The translations under genes were made by a program, and so were the position numbers. From the NCBI RefSeq assembly GCF_003122215.1, contig NZ_QEYD01000013.1:62001-126000 (forward strand): DNA of 64,000 nt. Reading direction: 5' to 3'. How positions within the stretch are numbered: position 1 is the stretch's first letter; the number at the start of each line of letters is the position of its first letter. Shown piece after piece: positions 60,827 through 64,000 of this stretch. The notes under the pieces were generated by a model. It was given only the letters and a program-made list of their open reading frames with translations. It was not told the origin of the DNA and searched no databases. Origin of the DNA: Pararhodobacter marinus (GTDB lineage: Bacteria; Pseudomonadota; Alphaproteobacteria; Rhodobacterales; Rhodobacteraceae).

Positions 60827-61504
60827 GTGCCCAGCCCGGCGAATACAGCCTCGACCACCCAGCGCATCCGGCAGGCGCTGGAAAATGCCATTCTGAAAGG
60901 CGAACACCGCCCCGGCGCGCGGCTCGACCCCGAGGCGCTGGCGCGGCAATTCGCCTGTTCGCGCACGCCGATCCGCGACGTGCTGCAACAGCTCGAAGCC
61001 TCGGGTCTGGTGCAGGTGCAACCCAAGCGCGGCACCTTCGTCACGGAATGGAGCTTCGAGGAACTGGCCGAGCGTTTCGAGATGATGGCCGAGGTCGAAG
61101 CCAGCTGTGCCCGGCTCGCTGCCCGCCGGATCACCGAGCCCGAGCTGAAAGCCTTCACCGCCGCCCATGAAGCCTGCCGCAAGGCCGCGCGTTCGGGCGA
61201 TGCCGAGGCGTATTATCAGGCCAATACCGACTTCCATTGCTGCCTGTACACCGCGACGCATAACAGCTTCCTGCGGGACGAGGCCCTGCGCCTGCACCGG
61301 ATGCTGCAGCCCTACAGGCGGTTGCAGCTGCGCGGGCGCAACCGGATCGCCAATTCGCTGTCCGAGCATGAATCGATCCTCGACGCGGTGCGCCGGGGCG
61401 ATGCCGAGGGCGCAGGGCAGGCCACCTACGCGCATATCCTTGTGCAGGGCGACCGCTTCCACGACCTGATCGCCGCCGTGCGCAGCGCTGCCGCCGACGC
61501 CTGA
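60827..61504 (+). CDS. GntR-family regulator, FCD domain (MatR/VanR-like)
   Basis: Regulator with a winged helix-turn-helix (about 14-70: IRQALENAILKGEHRPGARL, DPEALARQFACSRTPIRDVL) and an FCD domain with the metal-binding pattern (AYYQANTDFHCCLYTATHN, SEHESILDAVRRGDAEGA, AHILVQGDRFHDL). 225 residues, GTG start at 60827. Divergent from malonyl-CoA decarboxylase and probably represses it until malonate or malonyl-CoA binds. Confidence 0.92.
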   Translation: MPSPANTASTTQRIRQALENAILKGEHRPGARLDPEALARQFACSRTPIRDVLQQLEASGLVQVQPKRGTFVTEWSFEELAERFEMMAEVEASCARLAARRITEPELKAFTAAHEACRKAARSGDAEAYYQANTDFHCCLYTATHNSFLRDEALRLHRMLQPYRRLQLRGRNRIANSLSEHESILDAVRRGDAEGAGQATYAHILVQGDRFHDLIAAVRSAAADA

Positions 61505-61515
61505 CGCGGGCCCTG

Positions 61516-62570
<1,055 letters not shown>

Positions 62571-62571
<1 letters not shown>

Positions 62572-64000
62572 CAGCTTCTCCTCAGCATGAAATCGCGGCC
62601 CAGCAGCCTGACGCCGATCAGCACGATGAGGGCGATGATCAGCAACAGCACGCTGCCCAGGGCGGCGAGGCGTTCGAATGTTCCCTCTTCGCTCATGTCC
62701 AGCAGGACGACCGAGACGACGCGGGTATGGGGGCCGACAAGGAAGACGGCGGTGGACAATTCCTGCGCGGCGGGCACGAAGATCAGAATCCAGCCCGACG
62801 CCAGCGTGCGCTTGAGCAGCGGCGCCACGACCTTGCGGATCGCGGTGAACTGGCCACCGCCGAGGATGCGCACGGCCTCCTCCATTTCCGGGTTGATCGC
62901 CCGCACGCCATTGGTGCTGGTCGTGTAGGCGATGGGCAGGAAGCGCGTGGTAAAGGCCAGGATCAGGATGATATAGGTGCCGTACAGCCCCACCGGCGGC
63001 AGCGCGTAGACGGCGTAAAAGCCGATGGCAAGCACGATGCCCGGAATGACGAAGGGCGACATGCACAGGAATGCCAGGACGCCCGCATGGGGCAGCAGGC
63101 GGCGCTGCACCACATAGGAAATCGACAGCGCAAGCGAGATGGCGAGCGTGGCCGCCGCGGCGCCGGTGGCGACGCTGGTGATCAGCGCCTGTTGCGAGCT
63201 GGAATGTTCGAACAGCACGTAGCGGAAATGTTCGAGCGTGAAATTGTCGAGGCTCAGCCCCGCGACCCAGCTATCGCTGAAAGCGGCCATGATGAGCACC
63301 AGAAGCGGCATCGCCACGGCCAGCAGCACGACCAGCATGACATAGCCGAACACGGCCCATTTCCACGCGCCCAGATCGGTCACGCGACGCTCGCCCCCCT
63401 TGCCGCCGACGGCGGTATAGCCCTTGCGCCCCAGCACCCGGCGCTGCAGCAGCAACAACCCGATGGTGATGCCCAGAAGCGGGATCGAATAGGCCGCGGC
63501 GACTTCGATGCGGACGGGGAAGGAAAAGAACTCGGCCAGCTGGATCACCACGACCGGGTAGCGCGCCGGAATCGAGATCAGCGCGGGCACGCCGTAAAGC
63601 GCGATGGACACAAGGAAGGTCAGAAGCGCACTGCCCAGGATCGTCGGCATGGCCATCGGCAGCGTGATCTTGAACGCGGTGCGGAAGGGGCCCGCGCCCA
63701 GGATATTGGCGGCGTCCTCCATCTCGGACGAGAGCAGCTCGAACGCCGCGCTGACGAGGATGAAGATGGTGAAGAACGTGCTCACCCCCATGACCAGAAC
63801 GAGGCCCGGGAAGGTGAAGATATCGACCAGGGGGGCTTCCAGCCCGGTCAGCGCGGTCCAGGCCTGATTGATGAAGCCCGCATTGGGGCCCGCCAGCAGG
63901 ATCCAGCCCACGCCGGTCAGGTAAGGCGGCATCAGGAACGAGCCGAACAGCGCGATCCGCACGAAGGTCCGGCCCGGCATATTGGTGCGCGTGCAGGCCC
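62571..64000 (-). CDS. ABC transporter permease, fused two-domain (FbpB-like), 5' end beyond window
   Basis: Inner-membrane permease carrying two BPD_transp_1 domains in one chain. At least 469 residues are present, and the frame stays open (ACTRTN before the first in-window ATG) to the edge at 64000, so the true start lies beyond the window. Coupling motifs are visible in each half: EDAANILGAGPFRTAFKITLPM and EEAVRILGGGQFTAIRKVVAPL. Fused permeases of this type belong to Fe(III) and related importers. The substrate-binding protein gene is probably just upstream, outside the window. Confidence 0.9.

Noticed and set aside
62572-63066. Extension of the ABC ATPase to 516 residues
   Set aside because: The added region overlaps the permease gene in another frame and has no domain; the ATG at 62571 coupled to the permease stop is the natural start.

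Overview
The window is GC-rich chromosomal DNA from an alphaproteobacterium, most likely a member of the Rhodobacteraceae (Paracoccus/Rhodobacter relatives). The assignment rests on gene order: ybgC-tolQRAB-pal-tilS-ftsH, the UPF0262/phosphatase and infA-maf-rng-yacG blocks, a RibH2-type lumazine synthase under an FMN riboswitch, and intergenic hairpin-plus-box repeats that I associate with this family from memory. Most genes are closely packed with ATGA overlaps. I see no insertion sequence, prophage, CRISPR array, rRNA or tRNA. The first and last genes run off the window.

Layout. 1-3.1 kb: end of an unknown gene, a MATE exporter, an unknown protein, and a RES-Xre toxin-antitoxin pair. 3.4-12.1 kb: two tandem ybgC thioesterase genes, then the Tol-Pal envelope system, tilS and ftsH; no cpoB lies between pal and tilS. 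12.2-17.2 kb: a MOSC protein, then a folate one-carbon block (fhs and two unlike folD genes) and a hotdog thioesterase. 17.2-29.1 kb, minus strand: a tad/cpa Flp-pilus locus (pilin, CpaB, secretin CpaC, an OmpA-like lipoprotein, CpaE, CpaF, TadB, TadC, two TPR lipoproteins, prepilin peptidase, AAA ATPase). The TadE/F/G pseudopilins are not here.

29.5-40.6 kb is housekeeping: a lytic transglycosylase, ArsC-like protein, pyrD, DUF952, a periplasmic nucleotidase, UPF0262 and a phosphatase. A 3.4-kb cassette (HxlR regulator and divergent quinone oxidoreductase, SnoaL, GNAT, nitrilase-family hydrolase) follows, then infA-maf-rng-yacG. An array of tandem hairpins follows yacG. 40.9-49.6 kb: a fused acetate kinase-PduL protein, the FMN riboswitch and ribH2, and a cytosine deaminase followed by a BMP-type ABC importer, probably one nucleobase/nucleoside salvage unit.

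49.6-59.3 kb is the most unusual part: a catabolic island with a LigM-like tetrahydrofolate O-demethylase, an IclR regulator and an intradiol ring-cleavage dioxygenase on the minus strand, and a citryl-CoA-lyase-like protein, class III CoA-transferase, metallo-beta-lactamase-fold hydrolase and TAXI-type TRAP transporter on the plus strand. Two near-identical palindromes, before ligM and in the divergent promoter, suggest IclR controls the whole set. I infer a pathway that takes up a methoxylated aromatic acid, demethylates it, opens the ring and splits the acid product through a CoA thioester. The fhs/folD block could oxidise the released one-carbon unit. 59.4-64.0 kb: malonyl-CoA decarboxylase with a divergent GntR regulator, and part of an iron/polyamine-type ABC importer.

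The strongest leads are this island, the AckA-PduL fusion, and a FolD paralogue whose cyclohydrolase lysine is replaced by glutamine.
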